From Actinomycetes bacterium (GTDB lineage: Bacteria > Actinomycetota > Acidimicrobiia > IMCC26256 > PALSA-610), in assembly GCA_025360585.1 (NCBI GenBank), contig JANYBW010000068.1:1-36694 (forward strand): a stretch of DNA of 36,694 nucleotides, in the 5' to 3' direction. Positions 1 through 8,096 of this stretch are shown here, one piece after another. The notes beneath the pieces were generated by a model that saw only the letters and a list, made by a program, of their open reading frames with translations, did no database searches and was not told the origin of the DNA. Position 1 is the stretch's first letter, and each line of letters begins with the position of its first letter. The translations under genes and the position numbers were made by a program.

Positions 1-343
1 TGGAGGTGGCGGGAGTCGAACCCGCGTCTTTCGAACTCTCCGTGGTACTTCTCCGAGCGCAGTCGTTGATTTGATCTCAACTCCACATCGCCCAGCGACA
101 GGCTGCGTGTAGTCCAGCCTCGTAAGTGTCCTCACCAGCCCCGAGGCATGACCGGCGAGTAAAGCTGCTCTTCATGATGGGATGATTCCGACCGAGCAGC
201 TGGGTCGGAGTTCCCATCGCCTTAAGCGGCGAGGGCCAAGTTGTCGTTGGCGTGTATCAATTGTTCAGGCTCTTTAACGACGTTCCTGAGACGTCGGCTC
301 GCTTCTCCCACTTCGACCTTCAAAATCGAAGCCAAGCACCCCC
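1..343 (-). ncRNA. ssrA: tmRNA (ssrA), 3' CCA end outside window
   Basis: Transfer-messenger RNA that rescues stalled ribosomes with SmpB. The minus-strand 5' end (343 downward) reads GGGGGTG and pairs over 7 bp, with one G-U, with CACCTCC at the 3' end (positions 2-8). A T-arm GCGGG-TTCGACT-CCCGC lies just before it. The tag reading frame on the minus strand is 251-222, GCC AAC GAC AAC TTG GCC CTC GCC GCT TAA, giving the tag ANDNLALAA, which ends in the protease-recognised LAA. The TAA is followed by GGCGATGGGAAC and pseudoknot-like stems. The window starts at the discriminator base, so any encoded CCA is not visible. The smpB gene lies about 570 bases upstream on the same strand. Confidence 0.95.
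222..251 (-). other. tmRNA tag reading frame (ANDNLALAA)
   Basis: Resume codon GCC at 251-249 through TAA at 224-222. The encoded tag is A-N-D-N-L-A-L-A-A. The A-N-D start and A-L-A-A end are the usual tmRNA tag ends; the centre is shorter than the E. coli tag ANDENYALAA by one residue. Confidence 0.9.
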
Positions 344-535
344 TTGTCAAGTGTCGACCGTCCAAGGTGCTTGCTTACTGGACAGACGGCCAACGTCGCA
401 CACCCTAGCCGACGCAGCGTTTCCTCGAAACCGAGCTCTGGAACCGTCCAAAAACGTCAAGTCTCGCGGACCCAATCCAGTGTTTTCATGAAACAGGGCG
501 CTCGGGCGACGAGAAATGCGAAAACGGTCGGTCGC

Positions 536-775
536 CTACATCCGGATATCGAGGCGATGGCCGACGTTGCCTATCGGCGGGCGGACGGCTGGATCTGTGG
601 CCGGGGCCGTCGCCTCAGCCACAAGATCCTCTTGTTTTGGAAGCGAATCGATGAGCTGTTGCTCAGACTGTGCGGCCGTATCGATGGCCTTGCGCAAAAT
701 GGACGCAGAGGCATCGCCCGCGGCGCGCGCCAGTGAAGGCGCGCCATAACGAGCTGCGGCATTGACCGAATCCAC
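536..775 (-). CDS. YjfB-like putative motility protein
   Basis: A 79-residue protein starting at GTG 775. It has the layout of the small YjfB family (annotated as putative motility protein): an N-terminal stretch, a central amphipathic helix with S-I-L-R-K-A-I-D-T-A-A followed by Q-Q-L-I-D-S-L-P, then a proline-rich linker and a C-terminal G-H-R-L-D-I-R-M, which resembles the family's final G-x-x-x-D-V-R-x. The biochemical role of the family is not known to me. It lies on the same strand between smpB and ssrA with free space on both sides. A second motility-type gene at 3395-4021 makes a flagellated host plausible. The call rests on short motifs and needs a profile search. Confidence 0.6.
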   Translation of the reverse strand: MDSVNAAARYGAPSLARAAGDASASILRKAIDTAAQSEQQLIDSLPKQEDLVAEATAPATDPAVRPPIGNVGHRLDIRM

Positions 776-915
776 AACGCCTCATCGGCACTAAATCCCA
801 AAACTTCAGCCCGAACGTTGGCCACTACCCAAAGCCGAAGCCTTGGTACTGCGTTAGCTGCGCCGTGGGGCGTGCATGTCGTACCAGCAGCTTGGCGCGA
901 CGGCAAGATTGAGCA

Positions 916-1386
916 TTAGTCCCGGAGGCCTTTCATGGCCCGTTCGGCTTCGCGTTTGGCGTCGCGTGCGGCCAAGGTCTGGCGCTTGTCGTAGTGCGCC
1001 TTACCTCGCGCGATCGCCAGATCGATCTTCACGCGTCCTTCGACAAAAAATACTCGCAACGGAATGAGCGTGATGCCTTGTTCTTCCGTGGCTCGATCGA
1101 GCTCCAGAATCTGTTTGCGGTGCAACAAAAGTTTGCGCACTCGCAACGGATCGGGTTTCTCGGAATGCGCGTATTCATACGGCAGTACGTGCATTCCAAA
1201 CAGGAACACTTCGTTGTCGATAATCCGTGCGTACGCATCTTGCAGGTTCGCCTTGCCATCGCGAATCGATTTGACTTCCGAACCCTTCAGGACCATTCCG
1301 GCTTCGAAACAATCGACCACGAAGTAGTCGTGACGGGCCTTGCGATTCGTGATGACGGTCTTATCGCCCCGGCCCTTGGTCTGCAT
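916..1386 (-). CDS. smpB: SsrA-binding protein SmpB
   Basis: 156 residues, the normal SmpB length. It binds tmRNA and carries it into the empty A site of stalled ribosomes. The N-terminal G-R-G-D-K-T-V-I-T-N-R-K-A-R-H-D-Y is the family hallmark, followed by G-S-E-V-K-S-I-R-D-G-K-A-N-L and, near the end, the RNA-binding basic tail with K-A-H-Y-D-K-R. ATG at 1386 gives the usual start; only a weak GGAT lies in front of it. Its RNA partner ssrA is at 1-343 on the same strand, the common smpB-ssrA pairing, here with a YjfB-like gene in between. Confidence 0.97.
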   Translation of the reverse strand: MQTKGRGDKTVITNRKARHDYFVVDCFEAGMVLKGSEVKSIRDGKANLQDAYARIIDNEVFLFGMHVLPYEYAHSEKPDPLRVRKLLLHRKQILELDRATEEQGITLIPLRVFFVEGRVKIDLAIARGKAHYDKRQTLAARDAKREAERAMKGLRD

Positions 1387-1489
1387 ACGGATCCAAAGCT
1401 ACCGCCCACCCGGCCAGTTGAACCCGTCGATATCCAAACCCAATTTTTTTCAAAACGTGCCGCGCGCTCAACTACTAGCCTCCGCGGCC

Positions 1490-2230
1490 ATGGATCACCT
1501 CGAACGTTGCGACGGCCTCGAAGCTGAGTTGGCAGATTTCAGCGAATCGTTGGTCGGCGCGGATTGGGCTGCGGCGGTGCCGACGTGTGATCGCTGGGAC
1601 GTCTTGAAGCTGGTGTCGCATCTTGGTGGCATTCACCGGTGGTGCGAGGTCATGGTGCGCGAAGTTGCCCAAGAACGTTCCGAGGTCCGCCACCCGAAAC
1701 CTGAAGCCAATGCGATGGCACCGTGGTTTGCTGAAGGTGGCCAGTTGCTCCTGCAAACGTTGCGCGCCGCGGACCCCAACGCCGAAATGTTCGCTTGGGG
1801 TACAGATCAGCATGTGAAGTTTTGGTCTCGTCGGCAGTTGCACGAAACGGCCGTGCACCGCTTCGACGCGGCCAACGCGCTCGGCCGTCCTTTTGAGATG
1901 ACCGCGCCGGTAGCGGCCGACAGCATCGATGAGTTCCTCGACAATTTGCCCAAAGGCATTCACTTCGCACCGAATGTGGGGAACCTCAACGGCAACGACG
2001 AAACGATTCATTTACACGCAACCGATGCCGAAGGCGAGTGGGTTATTCATCTCACCAACGACGGTTTCCGTTACGAACATGGCCACCACAAATCAACGGT
2101 CGCGGTACGCGGGCCGATTTCGGATTTAGCGTTGCTCATGTGGGGGCGGTTGGCGCTCGATCACGAAACGTTGACAACCTTCGGCGACGACGCGCTCATG
2201 CAACACTGGCTTGCAAACTCCGCGCTTTAG
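1490..2230 (+). CDS. Mycothiol-dependent maleylpyruvate isomerase-family protein
   Basis: 246 residues from ATG 1490. The N-terminal half is a DinB/MDMPI-type four-helix bundle. A histidine in V-S-H-L-G-G-I-H-R-W (H45) and the pair in H-E-T-A-V-H (E119, H123) match the metal-binding His/Glu/His set of this family. Relatives use mycothiol as thiol cofactor, which points to an actinobacterial host; the substrate cannot be read from sequence. The C-terminal domain (about 150-246) is the companion MDMPI C-terminal type. It is divergent from smpB with a 103-bp intergenic region. An in-frame upstream extension exists but lacks family similarity and overlaps smpB, so it is not used. Confidence 0.85.
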   Translation: MDHLERCDGLEAELADFSESLVGADWAAAVPTCDRWDVLKLVSHLGGIHRWCEVMVREVAQERSEVRHPKPEANAMAPWFAEGGQLLLQTLRAADPNAEMFAWGTDQHVKFWSRRQLHETAVHRFDAANALGRPFEMTAPVAADSIDEFLDNLPKGIHFAPNVGNLNGNDETIHLHATDAEGEWVIHLTNDGFRYEHGHHKSTVAVRGPISDLALLMWGRLALDHETLTTFGDDALMQHWLANSAL

Positions 2231-2407
2231 AACGCGCGCCGATGGGTGAAAGGTAATCCGATGCAAGAATCCAGTTTCGGCGCTCTCGTCGCTGCGCTCC
2301 GGGGCCGCTCGGGCCGCGGGCGGCGCCGCGCTTCGTCGAGATCAGCCAGAATCCGTCGCGTTTTGGCGCGCCCTCTTAGTCATTCATACATAGAAACGGT
2401 AATCACA

Positions 2408-3331
2408 GTGAAAAATCGCGTCACGGAAATGTTGGGCGTGCAGTATCCGATTGTGCAGGCGCCAATGGGCTGGATTGCTCGTGCACAACTCGCGAGTGCG
2501 GTGAGTGATGCCGGCGCGTTGGGAATCATCGAAACGTCGTCGGGGCAGTTCGACGCAATCCGTGGCGAAATTGCGCAAATGCGTGAACGTACGACGAAAC
2601 CGTGGGGCGTAAATATCGCCCAAATGTTTGTGCGCGACGTGAGCGAAGTGGTTGATTTTGTTGCTGAACAAGGCGTGACCTTTGTTACAACATCTGCAGG
2701 CGATCCCACCAAACTCACTGAAAAACTCAAAGCGTTGGGTATGACGGTCTTTCACGTTGTGCCGAGTTTGCGGGCCGCACAAAAGGCTGCGGATGCCGGT
2801 GTTGATGGTCTGGTCGTAGAAGGCAACGAAGGCGGCGGATTCAAGAGTTCGACCGGTGCATCGACGATGGTGTTGCTGCCATTAGTCGCGACCAAAATTG
2901 ATCTGCCGCTCATCGCCGCGGGCGGAATTTGCGACGGCCGGAGTATGGCTGCCGCGTTCGCGCTCGGCGCGGAAGGCGTACAGATGGGAACGCAGATGGT
3001 CGCGGCCCAAGAATCGCCTGTGCACGAAAACTGGAAGAACTTGATCTGTGCCTCCAAAGAAACCGACACGTATTTATTGAATCAACAATCGTCGCCAGCG
3101 TTTCGCGCGTTGAAAACTCCGCTGGCCGAACGCCATCGCAACGAAGGCACTGTTTCGCTCGCGTACGGCAAACCTGAAGACATGTATTACGGCGGCGATT
3201 TTGAAGCGATGCTCGCGTTGGGCGGCCAGGTCGCCGGTCGCATCGAAACAATTCGTCCGGTGCGCGACATCATCGAATCAACGATGACGGAATTCGTTTC
3301 GACAATGCGCGCCCTCAGCGAACGCGTCTAA
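2408..3331 (+). CDS. Nitronate monooxygenase-like (2-nitropropane dioxygenase family) FMN protein
   Basis: 307 residues from GTG 2408; an upstream ATG at 2261 is in frame but would add an arginine-rich stretch from a GC-rich spacer that is not part of the fold. TIM-barrel FMN protein: the N-terminal P-I-V-Q-A-P-M-G-W, the G-V-N-I strand, and the phosphate-binding A-A-G-G-I-C-D-G and G-A-E-G-V-Q-M-G-T segments are all present. The usual catalytic segment E-x-G-G-H is E-G-G-G-F here (about residues 141-145), so the histidine of characterised nitronate monooxygenases is replaced by phenylalanine. True nitronate oxidation is therefore doubtful and the substrate is open. It stands alone between the isomerase-family gene and a convergent gene. 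Confidence 0.8.
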   Translation: MKNRVTEMLGVQYPIVQAPMGWIARAQLASAVSDAGALGIIETSSGQFDAIRGEIAQMRERTTKPWGVNIAQMFVRDVSEVVDFVAEQGVTFVTTSAGDPTKLTEKLKALGMTVFHVVPSLRAAQKAADAGVDGLVVEGNEGGGFKSSTGASTMVLLPLVATKIDLPLIAAGGICDGRSMAAAFALGAEGVQMGTQMVAAQESPVHENWKNLICASKETDTYLLNQQSSPAFRALKTPLAERHRNEGTVSLAYGKPEDMYYGGDFEAMLALGGQVAGRIETIRPVRDIIESTMTEFVSTMRALSERV

Positions 3332-3377
3332 CCGTTGGGTCATGAACGCACGCGTCTAACCGTTGGGCCATGAGCGC
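3322..3377. repeat. 28-bp tandem duplication across a stop codon
   Basis: Two adjacent 28-bp copies (3322-3349 and 3350-3377) with two mismatches. Copy 1 holds the last codons and the TAA of the preceding gene, and copy 2 repeats that end in the intergenic space. It looks like a simple local duplication. Confidence 0.8.
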
Positions 3378-3394
3378 GACTCGCGACAATCGCG

Positions 3395-4021
3395 TTACAC
3401 GCCGCCGTTGGTGAGTACTCGCTCGACTCCGTGGCCCGTGCCCCATGGCGATGCGGCAACCGCATGTGCAACGCTCATAGCGTCGTTGCCGTTCGCGAAC
3501 GCCGCGAGGATGTTGGGGTAGCGGCCATTTTGCAGTGTCTCGATAGTCGCTTGCAAGCCGTCGGCGTAGGACGAATAGTTCTTCACCCCAACCGAATTGA
3601 AGTTGGTGGTGTCGGAATGCGTCCGGGTTGTCGCGAGCGGATTGTTCGCGGCTCGGGTGCCTTCGGCGAGCGCCCAGGCTTTTAGGGCCCGAACGTTCTC
3701 GCTAGTCACCGGCGCACCGACGCCCTTGAGGACGTCTTGGGCGAATTGTTCGTACTGTCCGGCTCGGCCAGAACCTCCGGTGGTGGATCCTGAAGCTGTC
3801 GCCCCGGACGCGGTTCCGCCAACGCCCGAAGTTCCGCCACTGACTTGGCTCAATACATCGTTAAACGAGGAACTCGAGGATCCCGCGCCGGCACTCAATG
3901 CGGCGGTTGCGAGACTGTTCGAGGGCCCCACAGAACCCAGCGTTCCGCCGGAACCCGTCGTAAACATCGCGCGAATTTGCGCGATGCGCGATTCGGCGGC
4001 GGCCAATGCGTCGAGACCCAT
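3395..4021 (-). CDS. Flagellar-type protein with C-terminal lysozyme-like domain
   Basis: 208 residues from ATG 4021 (no clear ribosome site; a longer in-frame reading to 4150 would run into the promoter of the next gene). Residues 1-20 form a short helix, M-G-L-D-A-L-A-A-A-E-S-R-I-A-Q-I, of the kind that opens actinobacterial flagellar muramidases and hook-associated proteins. A Ser/Gly/Thr-rich linker follows (about 22-88). Residues 90-208 resemble a lysozyme-fold domain: E-Q-F-A-Q-D-V-L-K-G-V-G-A-P, then W-A-L-A-E-G (candidate catalytic E120) with N-N-P-L-A-T-T, N-S-V-G-V, and A-S-P-W-G-T near the end. No signal peptide is visible, consistent with export by a flagellar route. Inferred role: local peptidoglycan opening. 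No other flagellar genes are in the window apart from the YjfB-like one. Confidence 0.6.
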   Translation of the reverse strand: MGLDALAAAESRIAQIRAMFTTGSGGTLGSVGPSNSLATAALSAGAGSSSSSFNDVLSQVSGGTSGVGGTASGATASGSTTGGSGRAGQYEQFAQDVLKGVGAPVTSENVRALKAWALAEGTRAANNPLATTRTHSDTTNFNSVGVKNYSSYADGLQATIETLQNGRYPNILAAFANGNDAMSVAHAVAASPWGTGHGVERVLTNGGV

Positions 4022-4148
4022 ACATCTGCTAATCGGCGGATTCGTCGGCGATCTGAGACCTGGCGCCGCCACGGCCCGCTGGCGCCCACTAATGTCGCAG
4101 CCGCTTGCCGCGAGTGGTCGTGGGAGCCGTCGTAGGAGGACGCAACAC

Positions 4149-6455
4149 ATGGCAGTTCAAGGCTCGATTCTCGGTAACCCGGTCAAGCGCAAAGAAGACG
4201 CGGGGATCCTCAACGGCACCACCGAGTACTTCGACGACCTCAAAATCGACGGCATGTTGCACATTGCGTTTGTGCGTTCGACGGTCGCCCACGCAAACCT
4301 TGGCGCGATCGATACCACCGACGCCGAAGCCATGCCCGGCGTAGTCGGCGTCTACACGGCGGACAATCTCGAAATGCCCGATGTCAACGGATTCATCATG
4401 CTTCCTCCCACGATGAACCGTCCGCCATTGGCGAAAGGCAAAGTTCGGTTCGTCGGCGACATCGTCGCTGCGGTTGTCGCGAATACCAAAGCCGAAGCGG
4501 TCGACGCGGCAGAAACCGTCATCGTTGACTACGACCCACTCCCGGTGCTCGTCGACATGGAAGCCTCGATTGCCGACGGTGCGATCGCGATCCACGAAGG
4601 TCAACCCAACAACATCGCGTTCGGCGCGGCTGGCATGGGCATGGGTGCACCAGTCGAAGGCCTGATGGACGAAGCTGATGTTGTGGTGAAAGGCCGCTTC
4701 GTGAATCAACGCGTTGCTGGCGTGCCCATGGAACCGAACGGCATCATCGCGATCCCCGAAGCCGACGGCGCGATGACTGCTTGGATCCCAACCCAGGGTC
4801 CGCACGGCCAGCGCGGTGAACTTGCTGGCGTCATCGGCATCGATGCCGAAAAACTGCGTGTGCGCGCCGCGGCCGTTGGCGGTGGTTTTGGTTCGAAGAA
4901 CACCTTCCACGTTGAGTTTGGCATCACCGCGAAAGCTGCAATCGTGTTGAACCGCCCCGTGAAATGGACGGAAACCCGCAGCGAGAACATGGTCTCAATG
5001 GTGCAGGGCCGCGGCCAAATTCAATACGTTGAACTTGGTCTCAAACGCGACGGGACGATCACTGCGTTGCGTGAAAACGTGCTCGGCGAAGCGGGTGCGT
5101 ATCCGTCGCTCGGCGCGTTCCTGCCGTTCTTCACCCACACGATGGCCTGTGCCGTGTACAACGTTCCAAAGCTTGAATTCAACTGGAATGCAGTGCTCAC
5201 CAACACCACTTCGATCGCCGCGTACCGTGGTGCCGGTCGCCCCGAAGCAACGCAAGCAATCGAACGTATTCTTGACATGGCTGCGGTGGAACTCGGCATC
5301 GACCCGGTCGATATTCGTCGCAAGAACTTGATGCCCAAGTTTGAAGCACCGGGCGCGCCCGCGGGTAGTGGCTTGGCGATGTACGACACCGGTGATTACG
5401 CGGCGCCGCTCGATAAAGCACTCGAAGCTGCGGATTATCCAGCGTTGCGGGCGGAGCAAGCGAAACGCCGCGCGAACAACGATGTGAAGCAGCTCGGTAT
5501 CGGCGTGAGCGTGTATGTGGAGATCACCGCGCCCGCTGGCTTGCACATTGAATACGGCAAGGTCGAAATCAACGAAGACGGTTCAGCAAATGCGTACGTC
5601 GGTACGAGTGCACACGGCCAAGGCCACGACACCGCGTTTTCGATGATCGTGCAGGAATTGCTGGGGATTCCAATGGACAAAGTAACGCTGGTCCAAAGCG
5701 ACACCGCGTTGGTACCTCGTGGTTCGGGCACCGCCGGTTCGCGGTCATTGCAAACGGCTGGTTCCGCGGTGTTTCGCGCGAGTGAAGGTGTGTTGGAAAC
5801 CGCGAAACAAATTGCGGCGAACCTGCTCGAAGCGAACGTTGACGACATCGTGCTCGGCGACGGTGGGCTCCAAGTTGCCGGTGTGCCATCAAAACTCATT
5901 GGCTGGGGCGAACTCGCGTCGAAGGCCAAGGCTTCCGGGATCGAAGGCACCGCCGATGGCTTGATGCACGAGCTCGATTTCGATGGCCAGCAGTCGAGCT
6001 TCCCGTTCGGTTCTCACATCGCGGTCGTTGAAGTCGACACCGAAACCGGCAAGGTCGAACTCCTCCGCCACATCGCGGTCGACGATTGCGGCAAGATCCT
6101 CAACCCGATGTTGGTACGCGGCCAGCAACACGGTGGCATCGCTCAAGGCATCGCGCAGGCGCTGTTTGAATGGGTGCAGTACGACGAAGATGGCAACCCG
6201 ATCACCGCGAACCTGATGGACTACGCGATCCCGAGCGCGGCCGAGCTGCCGAGCTTCGAAACGTACAACACCGAAACGCCGACGCACCTCAACCCGCTCG
6301 GCGCGAAGGGCATCGGCGAATCTGGCACGATCGGCTCGACGCCAGCAGTGCAAAACGCGGTTGTCGATGCCTTGCAACCGTTTGGTGTGAAGAACCTCGA
6401 CATGCCGGCGAGCTCGCAACGGGTTTGGGCTGCGATTCAAGAAGCACGGGGCTAA
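4149..6455 (+). CDS. Xanthine dehydrogenase/CoxL-family molybdopterin-binding subunit
   Basis: 768 residues. ATG 4149 is preceded by a strong AGGAGGA at 4134-4140, which decides the start. This is the large molybdenum-cofactor subunit of the aerobic CO dehydrogenase / aldehyde oxidase / xanthine dehydrogenase family. Visible: R-K-E-D-A near the start, V-G-G-G-F-G-S-K (243-250), A-Y-R-G-A-G-R (358-364) and the C-terminal G-I-G-E-S with the candidate catalytic Glu 724. A-Y-R-G-A-G-R is the 'form II' loop; genuine CO dehydrogenase (form I) has A-Y-R-C-S-F-R, so CO oxidation is not supported. The FAD and 2Fe-2S partner subunits are not in this window on either side, which is unusual. The next gene starts 8 bases after its stop. 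Confidence 0.88.
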   Translation: MAVQGSILGNPVKRKEDAGILNGTTEYFDDLKIDGMLHIAFVRSTVAHANLGAIDTTDAEAMPGVVGVYTADNLEMPDVNGFIMLPPTMNRPPLAKGKVRFVGDIVAAVVANTKAEAVDAAETVIVDYDPLPVLVDMEASIADGAIAIHEGQPNNIAFGAAGMGMGAPVEGLMDEADVVVKGRFVNQRVAGVPMEPNGIIAIPEADGAMTAWIPTQGPHGQRGELAGVIGIDAEKLRVRAAAVGGGFGSKNTFHVEFGITAKAAIVLNRPVKWTETRSENMVSMVQGRGQIQYVELGLKRDGTITALRENVLGEAGAYPSLGAFLPFFTHTMACAVYNVPKLEFNWNAVLTNTTSIAAYRGAGRPEATQAIERILDMAAVELGIDPVDIRRKNLMPKFEAPGAPAGSGLAMYDTGDYAAPLDKALEAADYPALRAEQAKRRANNDVKQLGIGVSVYVEITAPAGLHIEYGKVEINEDGSANAYVGTSAHGQGHDTAFSMIVQELLGIPMDKVTLVQSDTALVPRGSGTAGSRSLQTAGSAVFRASEGVLETAKQIAANLLEANVDDIVLGDGGLQVAGVPSKLIGWGELASKAKASGIEGTADGLMHELDFDGQQSSFPFGSHIAVVEVDTETGKVELLRHIAVDDCGKILNPMLVRGQQHGGIAQGIAQALFEWVQYDEDGNPITANLMDYAIPSAAELPSFETYNTETPTHLNPLGAKGIGESGTIGSTPAVQNAVVDALQPFGVKNLDMPASSQRVWAAIQEARG

Positions 6456-6462
6456 AGCCATC

Positions 6463-6897
6463 TTGGAGCTGCGCCTCACCGATACCCAATATGCGACCAT
6501 CATCGGGAACTGTTACGACGGCCTCCCCAACGAAGCCTGTGGCTTGTTGCTCGGGCCAATGACAGGCCGAATGAGCGGTGGGGTCCCGACGGGTGTGGTG
6601 AGCGAGGCGCGGCCGTGCGTGAACGCAGATGCGTCGGCGCGCACGTACACCGTGGCTCCGAAAAACATGTTGCAGGCGATGCGGGCCGCCGAAGCCGCGG
6701 GAACGGAAATCGTGGGCGTGTGGCATTCTCACACCCACACCGATCCGTTTCCATCGCCCACCGATGTGCGCACCGCAGTCGATCCGTCCTGGATGTACGT
6801 GATCGTGTCATTGAAACACGGCGCCCCTCAACTCCGCGCCTACACAATCGCGAATGAGATCATCACCGAAATCCCGGTAGCCATCCTGGCGCGCTAA
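6463..6897 (+). CDS. mec: JAMM/MPN+ metalloprotease Mec (CysO peptidase)
   Basis: 144 residues from TTG 6463, seven bases after the preceding stop; no in-frame ATG precedes the conserved start. JAMM zinc site is complete: E24 in P-N-E-A-C-G, then H88-S-H90-x7-S98-x2-D101. In Mycobacterium the orthologue Mec cleaves cysteine from the C-terminus of the sulfur carrier CysO after CysM has loaded it. Here cysO and cysM follow, but only after a 1.4-kb insertion holding a DUF559 gene and repeats. Because the CysO homologue carries two residues beyond Gly-Gly, this peptidase may also perform the initial trimming (inference from the QbsD/QbsE precedent). Confidence 0.85.
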   Translation: MELRLTDTQYATIIGNCYDGLPNEACGLLLGPMTGRMSGGVPTGVVSEARPCVNADASARTYTVAPKNMLQAMRAAEAAGTEIVGVWHSHTHTDPFPSPTDVRTAVDPSWMYVIVSLKHGAPQLRAYTIANEIITEIPVAILAR

Positions 6898-6917
6898 CCC
6901 GCTGCCGATAGCCGCGC

Positions 6918-7061
6918 TGGTCCCTACTGCGAGCTCTCCGGGGCGTTCGGTGGTGACCACAATCGCGTTGGTCCCTACTGCGTGCTCTCCGGGGCGTTTG
7001 GTGGTGACCACAATCGCGTTGGTCCCTGCTGCGAGCTTTCCGGGGCGTTTGGTGGTGACCA
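6918..7061. repeat. Left array of 42-bp repeats (3 copies, 51-bp period)
   Basis: Three copies at 6918-6959, 6969-7010 and 7020-7061, separated by identical 9-bp spacers CAATCGCGT. Each begins TGGTCCCT and ends GGTGGTGACCA, so the ends are imperfect inverted repeats. The core has GCTCTCCGGGGCGTT (or close). The copies differ from each other at only a few positions. The array lies between the mec stop and the stop of the DUF559 gene. A matching array stands on the other side of that gene at 8097-8189, in the same orientation and with the same period. Confidence 0.92.
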
Positions 7062-7081
7062 GGATTTTGGCCGTATTGCGG

Positions 7082-8002
7082 CTACGCAGCCAACGCTTCG
7101 AAAGCCCTGACGATAGGGCTGAATATGCGATGCGAGTCGGCGCGCAACATGTTCGAGTTGCAGTGCACGATCTTCCAGCCGCACTCGCGCAGGGCCATGT
7201 CGCGCCAGCGATCGTCTTCGAACCTTCGTTTGCTCGTGAGATGCTCGTAGTAGCCGTCGTACTCGATGCCGAACTGCACCGTCGGCCATGCGACATCGAT
7301 AAAACGCGGGCCGTGTTCGGTTTCGACGCGATGATTGAACAGTGGGGTTGGGAGGCCGAATGTGTTGCCGCACTCGGCGACGAGCACTTCCCACTCGTTG
7401 CGCGCCGCGGCCAAATCGGGGTGGAGCGTATTCAGAATCGAAATCGCAGCCGTCGCGCCCGGTCGACGACGATGCCGAAGTTCATGCGCTCGAATCAGCA
7501 GTAATTGCGGATCCACCGTCCGACGAATGATCGCTCGTGTGATCAGGCGCCGTGCGCTCTTGGCATCGAAGATGTGTACACAGTCGATGAGGGCGCGCTC
7601 CACGGTTGTTGCTGGTATATCGGCGACTGTTGTGAGATCCGAATCTGGGAGGTTGCGTGACGTGTGCAGGACGACGCGGTCAAGGTTGCGTCGCGTTCGT
7701 TGGACGATCACATGCGGACGGGGTGGGTGCGGAACGAGATCAGCGAGCGCCAGGGCGCTTTGCCGGCACGCCCAACCGGACGACGACAGCGTGAGTGCGA
7801 GAAGCCGTTCGTGCTCGGACATCGTGCCGAGCGGAGTTGCGCACAACACTCCCGGTTGCACATACACCCAGATCCCGTGGGCTACCCGATATTCGATGAC
7901 TCGGGCCGTAAAACCAACCGATCGAGCTTCGGCGAAGGTGAAGTAGCGACGGCCGCCGGCCAGCCGTGACAGATCGGTTGAACGGGGATCGAGAGTTTGC
8001 AT
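7082..8002 (-). CDS. AbiEi-like N-terminal / DUF559 nuclease-like protein
   Basis: 306 residues from ATG 8002. Residues about 18-60 look like the AbiEi-type winged helix (R-Y-F-T-F-A-E-A ... V-Y-V-Q-P-G-V). Residues about 200-300 are DUF559, a PD-(D/E)XK fold related to the Vsr endonuclease: R-N-E-W-E, then F-I-D-V-A-W (D236), G-I-E-Y-D-G (E247, D249), R-F-E-D-D-R-W-R and G-W-K-I-V-H. Such two-domain proteins are common, multi-copy and uncharacterised in Actinobacteria; the N-terminal domain resembles an antitoxin but no toxin gene adjoins it. It is on the opposite strand inside the otherwise collinear mec-cysO-cysM block and is bracketed by related repeat arrays at 6918-7061 and 8097-8189, which suggests gene and repeats arrived or evolve together. 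Confidence 0.8.
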   Translation of the reverse strand: MQTLDPRSTDLSRLAGGRRYFTFAEARSVGFTARVIEYRVAHGIWVYVQPGVLCATPLGTMSEHERLLALTLSSSGWACRQSALALADLVPHPPRPHVIVQRTRRNLDRVVLHTSRNLPDSDLTTVADIPATTVERALIDCVHIFDAKSARRLITRAIIRRTVDPQLLLIRAHELRHRRRPGATAAISILNTLHPDLAAARNEWEVLVAECGNTFGLPTPLFNHRVETEHGPRFIDVAWPTVQFGIEYDGYYEHLTSKRRFEDDRWRDMALRECGWKIVHCNSNMLRADSHRIFSPIVRAFEALAA

Positions 8003-8096
8003 AGCGGCGTCTTCCTTACGTTCTGGTTGGTTGGCGTTGGGGAAGACGCGCTTGCATCATCGCACGACCATGAGACAGCCCGAATGGTCCGGAGTG

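Noticed and set aside
2246-2407. Arginine-rich N-terminus for the nitronate-monooxygenase-like protein
   Set aside because: It is translated from a GC-rich spacer and has no family counterpart; GTG 2408 fits the fold start.
3597-4148. Extended N-terminus of the CoxL-like protein
   Set aside because: The frame is open upstream but overlaps the opposite-strand lysozyme-like gene, and a strong AGGAGGA precedes ATG 4149 where family similarity begins.
4149-6455. Aerobic CO dehydrogenase (form I coxL)
   Set aside because: The active-site loop is A-Y-R-G-A-G-R and not A-Y-R-C-S-F-R, and the partner subunits are absent.
6918-7061. Regularly spaced repeats suggesting a CRISPR array
   Set aside because: The spacers are 9 bp and identical between copies, the repeats are longer than the spacers, and no cas genes are present.
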